64,000 nt of DNA from assembly GCA_006503535.1 (NCBI GenBank), contig QYRS01000005.1, positions 1,364,001 to 1,428,000 of the forward strand, given 5' to 3'. Below, one piece after another: positions 1 through 12,685 of the stretch (position 1 is its first letter; each line of letters opens with the position of its first letter). Under the pieces are notes generated by a model, which had not been told where the DNA came from, did not search any database, and worked only from the letters and a program-made list of their open reading frames with translations. The position numbers and the translations under genes were made by a program. This DNA is from Arthrinium phaeospermum (Eukaryota > Ascomycota > Sordariomycetes > Amphisphaeriales > Apiosporaceae).

Positions 1-137
1 CTGGGATCCGACACCAGGAAGAGGACCAATTTGGATACTCTGTCCCGCAGAAGGCTCTTCGCGCGGACTTTGAGGGGGTAGATCTGCTGCCTGGTTTCTT
101 TTCTATGCGCCCAAATGGAGAAAGTCTGTATGCAGAC

Positions 138-1039
138 TCACCACCAGCCAGCCTTTCCTCTTCCCCCGTACTGTCTTTTCATCTTTTGAAGAACTCGGCG
201 TGTGTCTAGATTCCCAAAATCTTTGATCGAGGACCCCTGCTGCGCTGACGGCGGAGGCGGGTCCTGTCGGGGAGGCGGCGGGGCACGGAGGGCTGCAAGT
301 CGGTCTTGCGGTATGGATGAGTTGTGCGATTGCGAGGTTGGCTCAGACATGAATGATTCACGGTCCTCTTCGACTGGCCTCAGAACGGTTACAGTGCCTC
401 GCTCTCCCGTGGATGTGCGTGGGTCCGAACCTCGCCTCGATCTCCCGCACCAGGTCTAAACCGGAGGTATCGAATACCGGATACTGGGTGGGAGGGTCTG
501 GACCAAAGTGTGTATATTCCAGGGGGATAGAAATGGCGATGTGCCGATGTCCGCCCGTCGTCTGCCCAGCGATCGCTGTGTCGGGAAGCCTGATGAGGGG
601 AGTCTTGCGTCTTTTCCTTCGGGACTTCCTCTTGCTTCGGAACTTTGAATTTCTTTTTCCACTTCTCATCCTCTGCGGAGGAAAGGCTGAAGTTGTCTGG
701 GACCGACATGTAATTGTCAGGCGGCGGAGTGCGTCGGAGGAACTCGAGCATGTCCAGCAAGTCATTCTCTCGGCCGGTCTCGCCCAGGAGTTCGCGAAAC
801 TGCCCTCCCGAACGGCCACCAGACTTGCTAAGCCGCACCGGCGGTGTATCCGCACGACGCGGCTCTGGCTTCGTCCCATGTTGTGCTTGACCAGACATGG
901 ACCATATTATGGAGATGAGAGAACGAGGAAAAGCAATCAGTCTTCCATCTCGACTCCTACGCCTGTCGCTTGTGTGCACGACGATTTCGCGGTCGACTTT
1001 GATCCCAGGATTGCGACGCGCCACCTCGGGCTCCATCAC
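138..1039 (-). CDS. Fungal protein of unknown function, frameshifted, possibly continuing off the left edge
   Basis: I do not recognise the family. The minus strand reads as one protein spread over frames. It begins near 1039 (MEPEVARRNPG...) or at the internal Met at 901 (MSGQAQHG). It passes through PPPDNYMSVPDNFSL and a Lys-rich stretch (KWKKKFKVP), shifts frame near 600-640 into TPLIRLPDTAIAG and HIAISIPLEYTHFGPD, and shifts again near 395-410 into TVTVLRPVEEDRES and a Pro-rich tail. The tail ends in QYGGRGKAGW at a GTGAGT that could be a splice donor near 138-143. Both shifts look like single lost bases, because the sequence on either side stays protein-like with no stops in the joined frame. 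It is a basic, hydrophilic, Pro/Ser-rich protein with no membrane segment. The region from 1 to 137 has open minus-strand frames, so another exon may lie at or beyond the edge. That this is a real gene is fairly secure; its start, its end and any function are not. Confidence 0.55.
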
Positions 1040-1320
1040 AGAAAAGTGTCGTCGGGAAGCCGTTCATAGCCTGGGCTCTGAACCTTATTGGGTAATATGA
1101 CTTTTTGGTGAGCGACGTGATGCGATCATGCTTGTTGGAGGTTCGAGGAACTTAAGGCCAACTCCGCATGCACATGGCGGACCGAGACGCAACAGACAAA
1201 GACAGATGGGACGAACGAGGATCGAGAAGTGCGCAAAAGGATTGGATGGGACGACCCAAGACTTCTTGAAGGCCATTGTTGTCCCGCGAAGGGACTGCCC
1301 GGGGGCGCGGCTCGCTGGCA

Positions 1321-1814
1321 AGCCACGTTGGCTTGGTTGGCGGCAGAGAAGCAATACGCGTTGAGATGCCCAGACACTGGAAGGCCGAAAACCTACAACC
1401 ACCACCAAAGCCCAGGACGATGGAATCAGTCCATCCACGGATTGGGAAGTGACGCAGTAGTGTCGACCACAAGCGCAAGGGACAATGCATCCCCCGACCC
1501 GGATCAGGCATAGCAGGTAGGCTGGGGAGGCCTGATACCGAGCTACTATCGACAAGATTCAAGCCCAAGCCACGTTGGCTTGGTTGGCGGCAGAGAAGCA
1601 ATACGCGTTGAGATGCCCAGACACTGGAAGGGACCGAAAACCTACAACCACCACCAAAGCCCAGGACGATGGAATCAGTCCATCCACGGATTGGGAAGTG
1701 ACGCAGTAGTGTCGACCACAAGCGCAAGGGACAATGCATCCCCCGACCCGGATCAGGCATAGCAGGTAGGCTGGGGAGGCCTGATACCGAGCTACTATCG
1801 ACAAGATTCAAGCC
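1321..1814. repeat. Tandem duplication, about 247 bp, two copies
   Basis: Copy 1 runs from about 1321 to 1566 and copy 2 from about 1568 to 1814. Both start with AGCCACGTTGGCTTGGTTGG and end with ACAAGATTCAAGCCCA. The offset is 247 bp on the left and 249 bp on the right, because copy 2 carries two extra bases just after the shared CAGACACTGGAAG. Otherwise the copies look identical by eye. No recognisable gene lies here; the open frames crossing the repeat on both strands are not convincing proteins. Confidence 0.9.
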
Positions 1815-2003
1815 CAGTCCGAATTGGCCGAGATGAGGATCTTTGGGTGCAGAGGCTAGCGCAACCCCGAGTCTGTAGCGGTAACAACGGGCGGCACGCC
1901 TCGACAAACCACCAGACAGGCAGTTTTGTCTGTCAATCTTCTGCAGCTCTTGCATCCTCGAGCCTTGCGAGACATTGCTGCGTCGCGTCCCATTGTGAGA
2001 CAT

Positions 2004-5000
2004 GCATTTCAGTGATGTAGCCGACCTGTCATGGGGTTTTGAGGGAACTTTGTTTTCTTCCCTCGCGCGTCGTGAAGAAAAAGGGGAAAAAGCAAAAATA
2101 CAGATACGTCTAATGGATTTCCCGTTGCCGCGGTTCCCTGTAAGCGTGCAAGCAAACAGACACCATCAGCGGTTAATGAGCATGGCGCCACAGCAAACAA
2201 AGCATTGTCATTTCAGGGCAGCCGAGAGGAACGGTCTGTAAAAGAAAAGAAGCGACCGGCGGCGATAAGACCTAACAGGCTGTGTCCGAGGGTTCCTTCA
2301 TATGCCAAAAAAAATCATTAATGGCAGCAGCATTTCTGGGCTGTTTGAGAAGTCACCACCGAGGCGTCCCAAGGAGCTCGCAGCTTCCACGGCTGCAAAT
2401 CAGAGGCTGGCCGTTGGAACTTGCCAAAACTAGAATAACAGGTGGCTGCGGTCCTGTGGCGGCATCGGCTTCATAAAAACGTAGTGCCGTTGTCATGGTC
2501 ATCTGCCACTGCCACTGCCACTGCCATAATCATGTGGTAAATATGGCAAGGTCAGATACATATGATGTACTCCGTATGCAGATGGCATTCTCAACAGAGC
2601 ATACTCCAGGCATTCATCATGCAGCTTGCCTCGGCGCTCAATCAATAGGCGCCCATTTTCATGCAGGTACTATTTGCTAGTGTCACTGTCATTGACGGGA
2701 TCTTGCCGAACCCTAATATGACCCTGCTGGCGATCACCCACCTGCAGGAGACAGTTGTTTACATTTTCCAAGTACCTATTGGCAGACCCGACATGGAGAT
2801 GTTCGACTACCGACATCTCATCATACAAGGACACTGGCTGCGGATCAAAGTCAAAAGCGTCGAGCGTTCGGCCTGTCAGTCTTGTCAGGTCTCACTTGGC
2901 TCGCCGCTGTCATCATCATATGTCATGTGCGTATGCGTATGCATATGCTTTAGTGAGCTACTTCGACTTTGGAGTCGATGAGAGTTCGCTGAGTGGAATA
3001 CAGCGGAAGACTTTACTCTCATGACCTGCGGTGTTTGTCTACTCTCAGTCGTGGTTGTAAATGGACAGCGGAAGTGGATTAGAGAACCCTTAATGGGCCA
3101 GCCAAACAGGCAATATGAAGTAGACCTACATTCACAACCCGAAGTAACATTTTATTCACTCGGGTATTGTCGTGTCTAGCTAGAGCAACCTCCGCGGAAA
3201 TGCAGCGAGATTGTTTCGGGGCAGCAGCGTCAGGAACATTGGCTACATATATAGGCTCGGTGATTTACGGATGCCATCCTTTATCATCACGCCGTAGCTG
3301 GTGAGATATGGAACACATCTAAGTCACTACGGAGAGTTGATGTGGCGCGAATGGCGTTTGATTTCAGGGGCTATATATCTATGTAGGGTCCAGCGCGGTA
3401 AGAGGCCATATGTAAGTGTTTAACCATTGACTGGCCCGATATCTTGATACCCCAACCCCAGTAGGGCATGATGACTCCAAGGAAAAATTTGTAAAGGAGT
3501 GAATGTGGGTTTGCGGTCGAATCTCCCTTGCCCCTTGGAATGACAGCTTGATGTTGACATCCCTAGGAGACGGCATGAGGATGTTTTCGGTTTCTGGTGT
3601 ATGGACTAGGCTGGATGCCAGCAGCCCAGTGGAAATCGTCCATGGAAAGGATTGGCAGGTATTCCATAATTTGCTGTGCAGTTTTCATTTGATGAAAGGG
3701 GCTTGCCCCGTTGGGCTTTCGTGTGCCAAAGCGCGTGGCATTACCGGTGTGTGTGTGGCTTGGGAGATGCGATGGCAAAGCAGTGAGTGCACGCACCATG
3801 CTTCTTCTGCCATGTATCCCCCTTTTGATTATCCCGGCGGTAGAGAGGCGTTGTTCTGAGCTCTTCCTCCGTGGAGAAAGGAACTCCAAGCTTCGCCACC
3901 ACCTATCCCCCATCCCCTTCACAACTGTATCTCCCCTCTTTCTTCTCGCTTGTCCGGTTTGGTCCCTGGGATCTTACATATCCTTCCTAGATCTGAGCTC
4001 AGCACAACACGGCAGCATCTTCGAGGGAAACCATTTCAATCGAAGGACGGTCCTCCCTGAAGGGTCAAGCACAAAATCCACTGATTCACAGAAATACGCC
4101 GGCCGATCCGGGGCGGGGCCGTCGGTCAACAAGCGCGGCTCCTATGCGGGAGATCCAGAGTGGATCTAACAACCAGGCCGGAGGCGGCTCGGACAACGCT
4201 CCTGCTGCCTAAGATTCTAGGCCGGCGCAACGGAAAGCAAGTGGCAGTCGACGCGCGACGGGAGATAGTCTCTTCGAGAATCGGTCTCCATCGTAGGAGT
4301 CATGTCGTTTTGGGCATCTCTCTTGGCGGGACGTGTAGATCTCGGGACATCCTTCCAGCTCAGGAGAGAGATGAAAGGGGCTTGATCAGCTCTTTTGCTC
4401 TCCAAGTCTCGGGTTCATGCTTGGCGATTCGAATCGATGACTGTCGGCTTGGGGGTGGATGATAGAAAGATAACATGACGACTGGTAACCGTGGTCAACG
4501 GGTTGCTGATGCTATGTGTTTGCGTGGTGTGTGCATGGCGAATGATAGTTCATCAGGTCGCTGCATCGGAAGAAGGGGCTTGGTCCATTTTGGTCACACA
4601 TAGCAAGCATAAGAAGGAAGAGGAAAATACAGTCTCACGATACCCAGGGCATGTACTTGATTATAATGGCATAATTACCCCTGCCAGTGTTGTGGCTGCG
4701 CAGCTGTCCACGTCAGGACCAGGGGTCGAAACAAGACTCCAAGTGGAATATTTATTTTTACTTCTTCCTCGGTGCATCATTGGCCACATTATCGCTGCTG
4801 TGGCTTTCCTCCTATAACAGGAGAGGCAGGTCAATAAAGGGAAGACAGGAACAGGAACGGGCATATGTGGCTGGTTATTCGTTCAATGTTGCATGCATTG
4901 ATGGTCCAGAGTTCAGCCAACAAAGCTGGTGCTGGCTGGAAGCCAAAAACATGCCGCCCGCCCTGTCGTTTTCCCAGTGCAGTGGCCAGTCCAGCAGCCA

Positions 5001-6655
5001 ATCTCGTCTGGACGAACACACCAGCCGGTTTTATGCATGTTGATGGCTGACAACACAACCACATCATCCATCCATCCATCCATCCATCTACACTAGGTAT
5101 CTGTAAGCATATTGCATGTCTTTCTCAATCGCCGAAACGATTGCGGAATTTCCCCTTTGCGGAGTTTGTTGATCTTACTCGAATGTGTCGCAGCTGGTCC
5201 ATACGGCCATCATCACATCATGGGACATGCAGATGACTTACACGAAGCCGTTGTCTTTTCTTTCCACCGCCCCGCATACGTCATCCACGCCGAAGACCAA
5301 ATCTCCAACAACCGGTTTTTGGGTCCGAGATCTGAGCTGGCAAGGGTTCGGAGCTTTTGCACCGCGCTACGGCTAGGTGCAAGGTGTACGCACCCACCAC
5401 CACCACAATTGAACCACGACGCCTGGTCAAATTTGGGAATGCCTGGAGCAGGGATGATTTCGGTATGTAGGGTCGAAAACAGAAATTCATCGCTTACGGC
5501 TCCTGGTCAACAAATTAATTGCAGCGGTCTGCCATGGTTCTGCGTCCGTAAACAGCTTAAGCCGGCATCTAGGTTAGCGCATACTTACCCAACGGAGCCA
5601 AGCCTGACAGCCGGCGGGCGCCACAGCAGCAAGCGTCAAGCGTGGTGCTGTGCTTGCGTAGGGCTGGCAGGCAAGGAACTAAAATGTAGACAGCCCACGA
5701 GGAGCCTCAAACCTCCACGGCGACCCACAGCGGTTAAGGAAGGATTAGGTCTCCCTCCAGCCAGTAAGAATAGCAGCAGGCCCCCTGTTCAGTAGCACAA
5801 CATCGAGCCTAGACCTTTTTCTTGCCCTTCTTCCTGCCGGCCATCGACGATGGTATCCTCCCATGACGTCAAATCTCGGTCTCTTTGGCTGCAGGCTCAA
5901 CCCACCACCCACCCAGCCCACTGTCGATCCCGTCTGGGATGAGTTCGATTTCTGCGTCACAGTCGCAGCAGAGACTGCAAGGCCCCATGGGCTTTCCTCA
6001 GAAAACGTATGCAATTTTAATGTGACACTGGCGGAAAAGGGTGGGCAGGCTCGCAGGCCAGAGAAGAAGAAAAAAAGTGTACCCCATCTTGCTCCTACTC
6101 CGAACTGCTCATCCCGCCCTATCAGTTTCCCCCGGGGGCCAATAGAAACTTCGAGACAGAGCTAGCGAGAGCATGAAAAGCCGTTTTCCCTTGATACGAG
6201 AGGGAGCCCGAAGAAAGGGTCTGTCTACTTGGGCCTCTCTATGACATCGAAATATGTGGATTGCGGGTAGATCAGCTGCATTTGGTCATCGTTCATTTCA
6301 TCAGTCTCTTGCTAACATTGCGCCCGGGTCTTCGGCTAGCTTGCGTGTGTTGTTGGTTAGGCAAAAGATGTCATGCCATGGATCTCCCTTAGGCCCGCCC
6401 ACACTTGGTAGGGGTTAGGTTAGATACTGACTTAGATTTGTTAAATGGATGGCAGCTAGCTGTGTGTGACTGACCCGGACGAACCTGATATAAGTGTTGA
6501 CATCCGGACACCCTTCGAACCTCTTTTGTGACTCGACCATTCACAACATCAACAAACAACCAAGCCATACATCGACCTCGATACCACTTCCACCTAAACA
6601 TATCCATCTACCTAAACAAACCACCACATTAAACATCCCAACCACAACCGCAAAA
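2004..6655. other. Intergenic region with no supportable gene
   Basis: About 4.6 kb of mixed-composition sequence. Several open frames of 60-230 codons occur on both strands, the longest at 5112-5795 (+), but none has a recognisable domain, a steady amino-acid character or a convincing start with introns. There is a (CATC)n microsatellite at about 5067-5092 and a run of CACTGC hexamers near 2505-2525. The right end contains the promoter and A/C-rich leader of the microprotein gene at 6656. Confidence 0.6.
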
Positions 6656-6996
6656 ATGGGTGCCGTCGTATCTTGCGTAAGTCTCAACCACCAAACTAGT
6701 CACGAGTTTGACTTCAGCCCTACATGGCTTGGTCTTGCCCTCTTTCCCAAAGGCATTCCAAACTAATGCGTTTTCCCTTCCTGCAGATTAAGAGCTGCTT
6801 CCAGACCATCGGCAGCGTCCTATGATGGCCATTGTCAACGGCATTGGCTCCATCCTGACCGCCATCATCACGGAATCGTCTCCTTCCTGGACATCCTCAT
6901 CTCCTTCTCACCTGCGGCTACTGCGGCGGCAAGCGCAAGCGAACCCGCAAGACGCACACCACAACAAGTCGGCACACCACAACAAGTCGGATCTAG
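6656..6996 (+). CDS. Small membrane-associated fungal microprotein with MGxxxS myristoylation signature
   Basis: Exon 1 encodes only MGAVVSC. A GTAAGT...CTGCAG intron (about 6677-6786) follows, then exon 2 reads IKSCFQTIGSVL, MAIVNGIGSILTAII, IVSFLDILISF and LTCGYCGGKRKRTRKTHTT, ending in TTSRI and TAG at 6994-6996. From memory, short fungal proteins of this design are common and uncharacterised. The sequence shows Gly2 with Ser6, which fits the N-myristoyltransferase consensus, Cys7 as a possible palmitoylation site, a hydrophobic alternating core, a CGYC motif and a very basic tail. This suggests a lipid-anchored, membrane-hugging protein of about 80-85 residues. Exon 2 is broken by three single-base losses (near 6822, 6874 and 6909), so no single frame reads through. 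An exact 18-bp tandem duplication (6955-6972 and 6973-6990) repeats HTTTSR in the tail. A TATA-like GATATAAG lies near 6487, and the leader is A/C-rich with AAAAATGGG at the start, typical of well-expressed fungal genes. Confidence 0.65.
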
Positions 6997-7402
6997 AGTC
7001 CGACTTTAAGAAACATGTGGAGGAGTGGGACGATCAGAGTCAGATCTGATTGATCAGCAGGCGAAGAGCGCAGGATAGGATACCTGTGCTGCGGTGGAAA
7101 TTTTTGGAGAAGAGAGCTGGCGATAATACCCTTACGATACCCCACCAGCACGTTTCGTTGTAATGGTTACGATAGCATGAAATGACAGCATGATTCATTA
7201 CGATCTAAATTTTGGACTTCTCCTTCAGTGATATGCAATTCGATGGTGTTCTTTCCACAGCAAATGATGTATGTACCAAGGGTGAAGCACTTCGAGTCAA
7301 TTGCAGGAACATACAAGACATGAGGATAGCAAATGGAGATTCGAAGTAACAACTTTATTTAGGCTTGAGACAAATGGTAAACCTATCTACTCCTATCACA
7401 CC
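6997..7402. other. Short spacer between convergent genes
   Basis: This holds the 3' flanks of the microprotein gene (+) and the XPF gene (-). I see no gene and no strong structural signal. Confidence 0.6.
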
Positions 7403-10267
7403 TTAGTCTAGATCTACCAGATTCCTAGCAAAGAACCGCTCGACCTGCCGCCCCGCCTCCCGCCCAATCAGGGGCTCCAGGTCCCTCTCCGACATGTTGG
7501 CCACCTCGCGCACGTTCTCGCAGCCGAGGACGAGGTGCTTGACGTTCTTGGGCGTGATGCCGGGGACCGCCGTCAGCATCTCCTGGGGCTCGAGGTTGAA
7601 GGCCTGCTCCTCGGCCGTGGCGTTCTTGTCGAGCCCCGCCTGGACGGCGGCGACGGGGTCCGGCTCGTCCTCCTGCGTCTTGAGGCCCGCGAAGATCTCG
7701 GCCGTCTCGTACGGGCTGCTGCTCCAGATGATGCGCAGGCGCGGGAACGCGAGCGTCAGCATCACAATCTTGGACTGCAGGTCCGAGGGCCCGTTGGCCG
7801 GGTTCACCGACGACAGGTTGCCCGACAGGTCCGCAAACGGCGCCAGCGTGAACGACTTGTTCTGGTCGAACTCGATCAGCATCGGCTTCTGGTAGTGCTG
7901 GAACATGGTCTCGCACTGGTTGAACAATCGGCCGTCCTTGAAGGAGCTGATGAGATCGCTGATCGACTTCCGCTCCACGCAGATGGTGGGCGATAGGACG
8001 TAATCCGCCACCGTCAGCATGCACGGCACGATAACGATGCTGCGTCCGTGTAACAGAGAGGGTAAAGAAGACCGGAACTCACGTACGTCCACCACCACGC
8101 GAGGAGGCTGCGCAGTCGCGGCAAGGCGCCCACCTCCTGCGATGCGGGTGTTGACAGTACGGAGGAAAGCCTCCTGAGGATCCTCGGCGCCGTGGGGGTC
8201 TGTGGTCATGACCACCGACATACTGGCCCGCTCCTTGATCAATTTCGTGAATGCGTCCTTCTCTCGTCGGACTGTGGCGAGGTACCGCTGCTCCTCCACC
8301 GACCCTCCGTAAAACATGAAATACACTCGGACGTTCCTGTCGTTATGCGATGATCTATACACTTCAACACGCCTGATAAAAGATGCGTCGGGCTCGTACA
8401 TATAATGTAACGCGGCTTCACCTCCTCCAGAATGTGCTCGTCTTGGTCTCCTTCGTAGGCGTGAATCACAACCAGATCCTGCATCTCGTAGAGCTCGAAG
8501 AAGTCTTCCATATCGTCCAATGGATCAGCCAGAATCTCGGCTTTTTGCTTCGCTTCCTCCTCGGTGATTTCGACTTCTGCCATCAGGTCTGCCACCTCCG
8601 ACGGCTTCTCGATATATTGCACGAGGCTCCCGTTCGCAGCCCGTCCAGATGCCACAGATCCAACGCCGCCACCTCCTCGTTGCCTCCTCCGTTTGTTGGC
8701 CGGAGGTCTGCCTTTGCTTTGAGCCAGTCGTGGATCCGCAGCACCCTCAAGGGCCTTCTGGTTCTCGGCGAAAAGCTTGTGGCTAACCTGGGCGAACTCC
8801 CTTTTCCACTTCAAATAATCTCGGAGTTTCCGTCTCATCATGAAGGCGCTGATGGTTTGCTCTTCATCCTTGTCCTTCTTCGCAGATGGATCATCGGCTT
8901 TCAGCTTGACGTGCATAGTTTGCAGGAATTCGCGGAGTTGGCGGCAGGTTGCGGTGTCTTGGCACATTATGAGAATGGTGCCGTTGGAATCGTCTTTCAT
9001 AGGAGGCTCGAAGTACAAGTCGCGGTCTATCTCTTCTAAGATCTCGGCCAGCAGAGCCCACTTGGGCTGTTCTTCCAATACAGGACGCAACGTGTCGATA
9101 GGCGTGTTTTCGGTTGCCTTGATGTTGCTGGCGTACACCCTTTGCTTGGCCGAGCTGAATATGGTATGTGCAGCATCCAAGAACATCCAGGGAGACTGAC
9201 TTTGTCGGTTTGACCCTGGCTGGGGTGAGTGTGCGGCATGTATGGTATCCAGATTCTGCAACAACGATACCGCGTCATAAGCTAGAACCGAAGTTAACAT
9301 GCCCCGAAGCACTGTAAGATCGTTGACGATCTGTTTCGTCTTCCAGCTGACTCTGTGCCAGTTGGGATCCAGTTGTCGCCGCACCATAATGTCGAAATTC
9401 TTGAGCAACGCACTGTCGAGGTTCCAGTCGTCCATCTCGAGACCAGGGTTGCTCTTCTTGAGTTCTTGAATACTGACTTCGACGCACTCCATGATAGCAT
9501 TCTGAATTTCCCTCATGGAATCCGTCATGGGCACTTCTAGTTCGATGACTTCAGCTTTCTTCTTGCCCTCGAGTGATCCGGCCACCGTTACATGGAACCG
9601 GGGCCATAGCGAGGCTTTCCGTAAGAACAAGTTCCTCATCATGGTCGACAGAGGAGAGAAACCGTAGGTGAAGGGGTCGGGATTGTCCGAGAAAGCCTTC
9701 AGAAAACCCACCTTGTTCTTCTGCCGGTATATCCGCAGGATGAAAGCCTCGAGCGAAGTGGCAATCACTTTGTCAGCATGCAAAACTACGAGGCCGGTGA
9801 TTGTCTCGGGTCTGAGCAAGGTTGTCAAGAGATCCACCACGAGGATGCGAGAGGTGATGCTATAGATGCCACCAGTAGAATACATCTTTTCTCTGGCCCC
9901 GACACTGGTGAAGTCGGTGTTCACGATAGTAAGACCCCTGGCCCTAGGAGCCATGCTGATGGCTGCCTGCTCCGCGAGAGCCTCGCCGATCCAGGCATTC
10001 TCCCGGTCCTCGGCGCCAACGACAATGATCAAGTTGTTCCCTGCAGCATCGTAGCTGTGTAGGAGGTTCGTGACCAGACGCATGAGGCCGAGGCCCTTTG
10101 CGAGAACGACCAGCTCATCTTCGCCGCGAAGCTCCTGGAAGAGGTGCTGCTGGTACTCCTATAGTAGCGTGTTAGATCGCAAGGAATACCGATCAGTGCA
10201 TGGGGAGACGGCGGCGTACAAGTGGCAGCGAGAGCTTCACGGGTTGAGGTTGACTATTGGCAGCCAT
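7403..10267 (-). CDS. rad1: XPF/Rad1 structure-specific DNA repair endonuclease
   Basis: This is the catalytic subunit of the XPF-ERCC1 (Rad1-Rad10) nuclease, which cuts 5' of bulky lesions in nucleotide excision repair, and at interstrand crosslinks and recombination flaps in the nucleus. Exon 1 (10220-10267) encodes MAANSQPQPVKLSLPL. A 61-nt intron (10159-10219, GTACGC...CTATAG) follows, then one long exon. In order there are an N-terminal degenerate SF2 helicase-like region (EYQQHLFQELRGEDELVVLA, GLMRLVTNLLHSYDAAGNN), a Lys/Arg-rich linker near residue 480 (ANKRRRQRGGGG), the ERCC4 nuclease core with VDVREFRSSLPSLL and the metal-binding ERKSISDLI (ERKX3D motif), and a C-terminal HhH2 domain (LTAVPGITPKNVKHLV) used to pair with ERCC1. 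Allowing for one lost base, the total is 934 aa, normal for the family. The loss falls at about 8399-8403, where the conserved PRYII-MYEPDASF is split. All catalytic residues are present, so I read it as functional with one consensus error. Confidence 0.95.
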
Positions 10268-10785
10268 GCGGGGCACCTTTCCTGTGCATCTGGGATGAAG
10301 TCACGCGTAACAGTGGAATGCACCAGGCTTGGCGACACGTATATTCCCACTGCTGCTTAGCAAAGACGGCTGGTTGCGGGTGTGGACAAACTTGGATTAG
10401 ACAAATCGGAGGGCTAGCACATGTACATGTGAGAGGCATGCATGCAAGGAAAACATGTCCGTTCGCCCTGTAGGTCGGTGGTGCTGGTCTAGATTTCCCA
10501 AGCGGATGCAGGAAATCTGGGGTTTGAGTGCGAATCATCGGCCGGATCGCGCGCCACCAAAGACGCCTAATCACGGGTTTCACAGCGGCCAGATACGTAC
10601 GTCATCAAGCAACGCATACAGCAAGCCCGCCAGTTGAGCCAAACAAAGTGCATTATAATACGGGCACTTTCTGCATCCTGCTGCATCCAGATTCCTTTTT
10701 ATCACTTTCTATCATCTCCATCCCCCAAGAAAGAAAAAGTAATTTGAAGTTTTAGAACTCAATACCCAACATCACAACCATCAAC

Positions 10786-11066
10786 ATGCCTGGCCAAGAC
10801 AACACCCCGCAGGTAAGCACCACTTGCAGCCCACCATCCACGCATCAAGATGTTCATTAGTTTATGTAACTAACTGATCCCCTCAGACTGGCAAGTCGGA
10901 TCTCAACATCCAGCCCATCGATCCCAAGCCCCAAGATGCAAAGAACACGGGCATTGCAGCCCAGGCTCATACAGCCCACCCCGGCCCGGCCATCCCTCAA
11001 TCCATGCCGGAGCAAGAGGGGACTAAGGAGGAGAGACTGGCCAAGGCCAAGGAGCTGAACAAATAA
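10786..11066 (+). CDS. Small hydrophilic fungal protein (68 aa), function unknown
   Basis: This is a clean two-exon gene. Exon 1 (10786-10812) encodes MPGQDNTPQ. The intron at 10813-10886 starts GTAAGC, has a TAACTAAC branch-like site and ends CCTCAG. Exon 2 (10887-11066) continues TGKSDLNIQPIDPKPQDAKN and ends ERLAKAKELNK with TAA. The protein is Gln/Pro/Lys-rich with a charged, probably helical C-terminus and no membrane segment or Cys. I do not recognise a named family, though short proteins of this kind are common in ascomycetes. The intron keeps the frame and there is no indel, unlike most neighbours. The start context is TCAACATGCC after a pyrimidine- and AC-rich leader. It lies 519 bp beyond the XPF start and is divergent from it. 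Confidence 0.75.
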
Positions 11067-12685
11067 GCGTTCTCCTCCTGGTAATTGCTAGAGTGTACTT
11101 GATCTTTGGTTAGTCTTTGGTTTACGATTTTGTATGATTGCGACGAGAATGATGCCAGCGCGTTGGATGGCCAACACTGCCGGACATGGCATAAATAAAG
11201 ATACCATTTCAACCCCCTAAACCGTTCCCTGATCAGTGCGTTTCGAGTGAGCCTATCTTCAGGAGTCGCGCAAGTATAGCATGACATTGGGCAGCATGGC
11301 CAAATCGGTCGGTAAGTACGTGTAGGCAAGCAGGTATTTTCGCCCGCGCGTACGTCAGCCCTGGCAAGAAGCGCTGCCTACGGTACCTACATCTGTAGGT
11401 ACCAGGTAGGTGCTGGCGTAGGTGCTTAGGCACCAGGCTTTGTATTTGCACATCATACCGGTGATCACGTAGTCGGGTCATAATACATCACCAATCTAAC
11501 AATACTGACAGTCTTCCACTAGGGATGAATCCCCCTCGACAGAAACAGGGGCTTCGTAACCCGAATCCGAAATAGCTGATATGAGCTATGCAGATTCGTC
11601 ATTTCCGTACTGCCCGGCAGCTCAAGGTAGGCAAAGGCAACCTTGCCAAAAGGCCCAAGTGCAAGTCAAACGTGGAAAACGTCTGAAGTGTCCACTGTAA
11701 GTCGCCAAGGCCCAGGCGGCCAAGCACCATTATCCAGTGGGGGAGCTGTGCTAGCAGTAAAGTTTGCTGCACTCCTAGTGACGGTAAAGTGGCATTCCGT
11801 GCACCCTTCGCCTCGTACGCAGTTTCTTCCAACAGCGATGGCTGACGGTTACATAAGGTAACGAACGACGTACGTTGCATTTTATTGGCGACCATCCATA
11901 CAACCCGACACTGAAGACTAATAAAACCATCGGTGGCCGTCGAACAGCCATACCGACTTGTTTATGGATGCATAGTCGATTCCAATATACACTCACCCAG
12001 ACACTTACCGACTTATACATCCAAGGGGCCCTATCATCATCCACCTTGGGCCTATGTCCAACGGATACCTACTCTCTATTCTGGAACCTGATGGACGGTT
12101 ATGTGTGTACCCATAGCTTCGGGGCCCATTAAAAGAAAGCCCCCCCACCGAAATAGAGGGACCTGCTGTATGTACTTGCCTGCCTACCTACCTACTGACG
12201 GGGCCTCCAAAAGACACTCTTGGCCGCCTGGACACACAAAGAGAAGACACCTGGGCTGGGCTGGGCAGACGGGGAAAGGCACAAGTGACAAGACCAATAA
12301 TACCGACCAATCCTGCCGGCTTCTGACAGCAACCGTCTTGATCTCGTTTGATTTGATTTGATTCACTCCCGACCAACGCAACGCAACGCAACATAGCCGC
12401 CATCCTTGCCATCTTATTCCGCTAGTAATAAGCGCCGCCACCACTCCACGCATCCTCATTGTGCGCAATATCTCGACAAATCCGAACCCAATTCTCGACA
12501 ACTGCTGGTTGACTCAACCTCCATCTTGCAACCCGCGCCTCGATAGATGCCCTCATAAGGAACATTGCCGCCACCACGGGCTTGTCGGATCCAGAGTGAC
12601 AGTGCTACGGGTGAGGAAGGCACCTTCAAATGGGCCTTTTCCTTCTTCACTCACCACATAAACCAACACCGCTTCGACCTCGACG
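11067..12685. other. Intergenic region upstream of las17
   Basis: No gene can be supported. It contains short TACC/TAGGT-rich repeats around 11385-11430 and 12175-12197 and a (CAACG)n run near 12376-12392. The last few hundred bases are C-rich and probably form the las17 promoter and leader. Confidence 0.6.

Noticed and set aside
1152..2003. 283-codon open frame on the minus strand
   Set aside because: It crosses the 247-bp tandem duplication and its length comes from reading the same sequence twice. It has no domain, and other frames in the same stretch are equally open.
5112..5795. 227-codon open frame on the plus strand
   Set aside because: Amino-acid make-up is erratic, with no domain and no leader or intron signals. 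It could be chance in GC-rich sequence.
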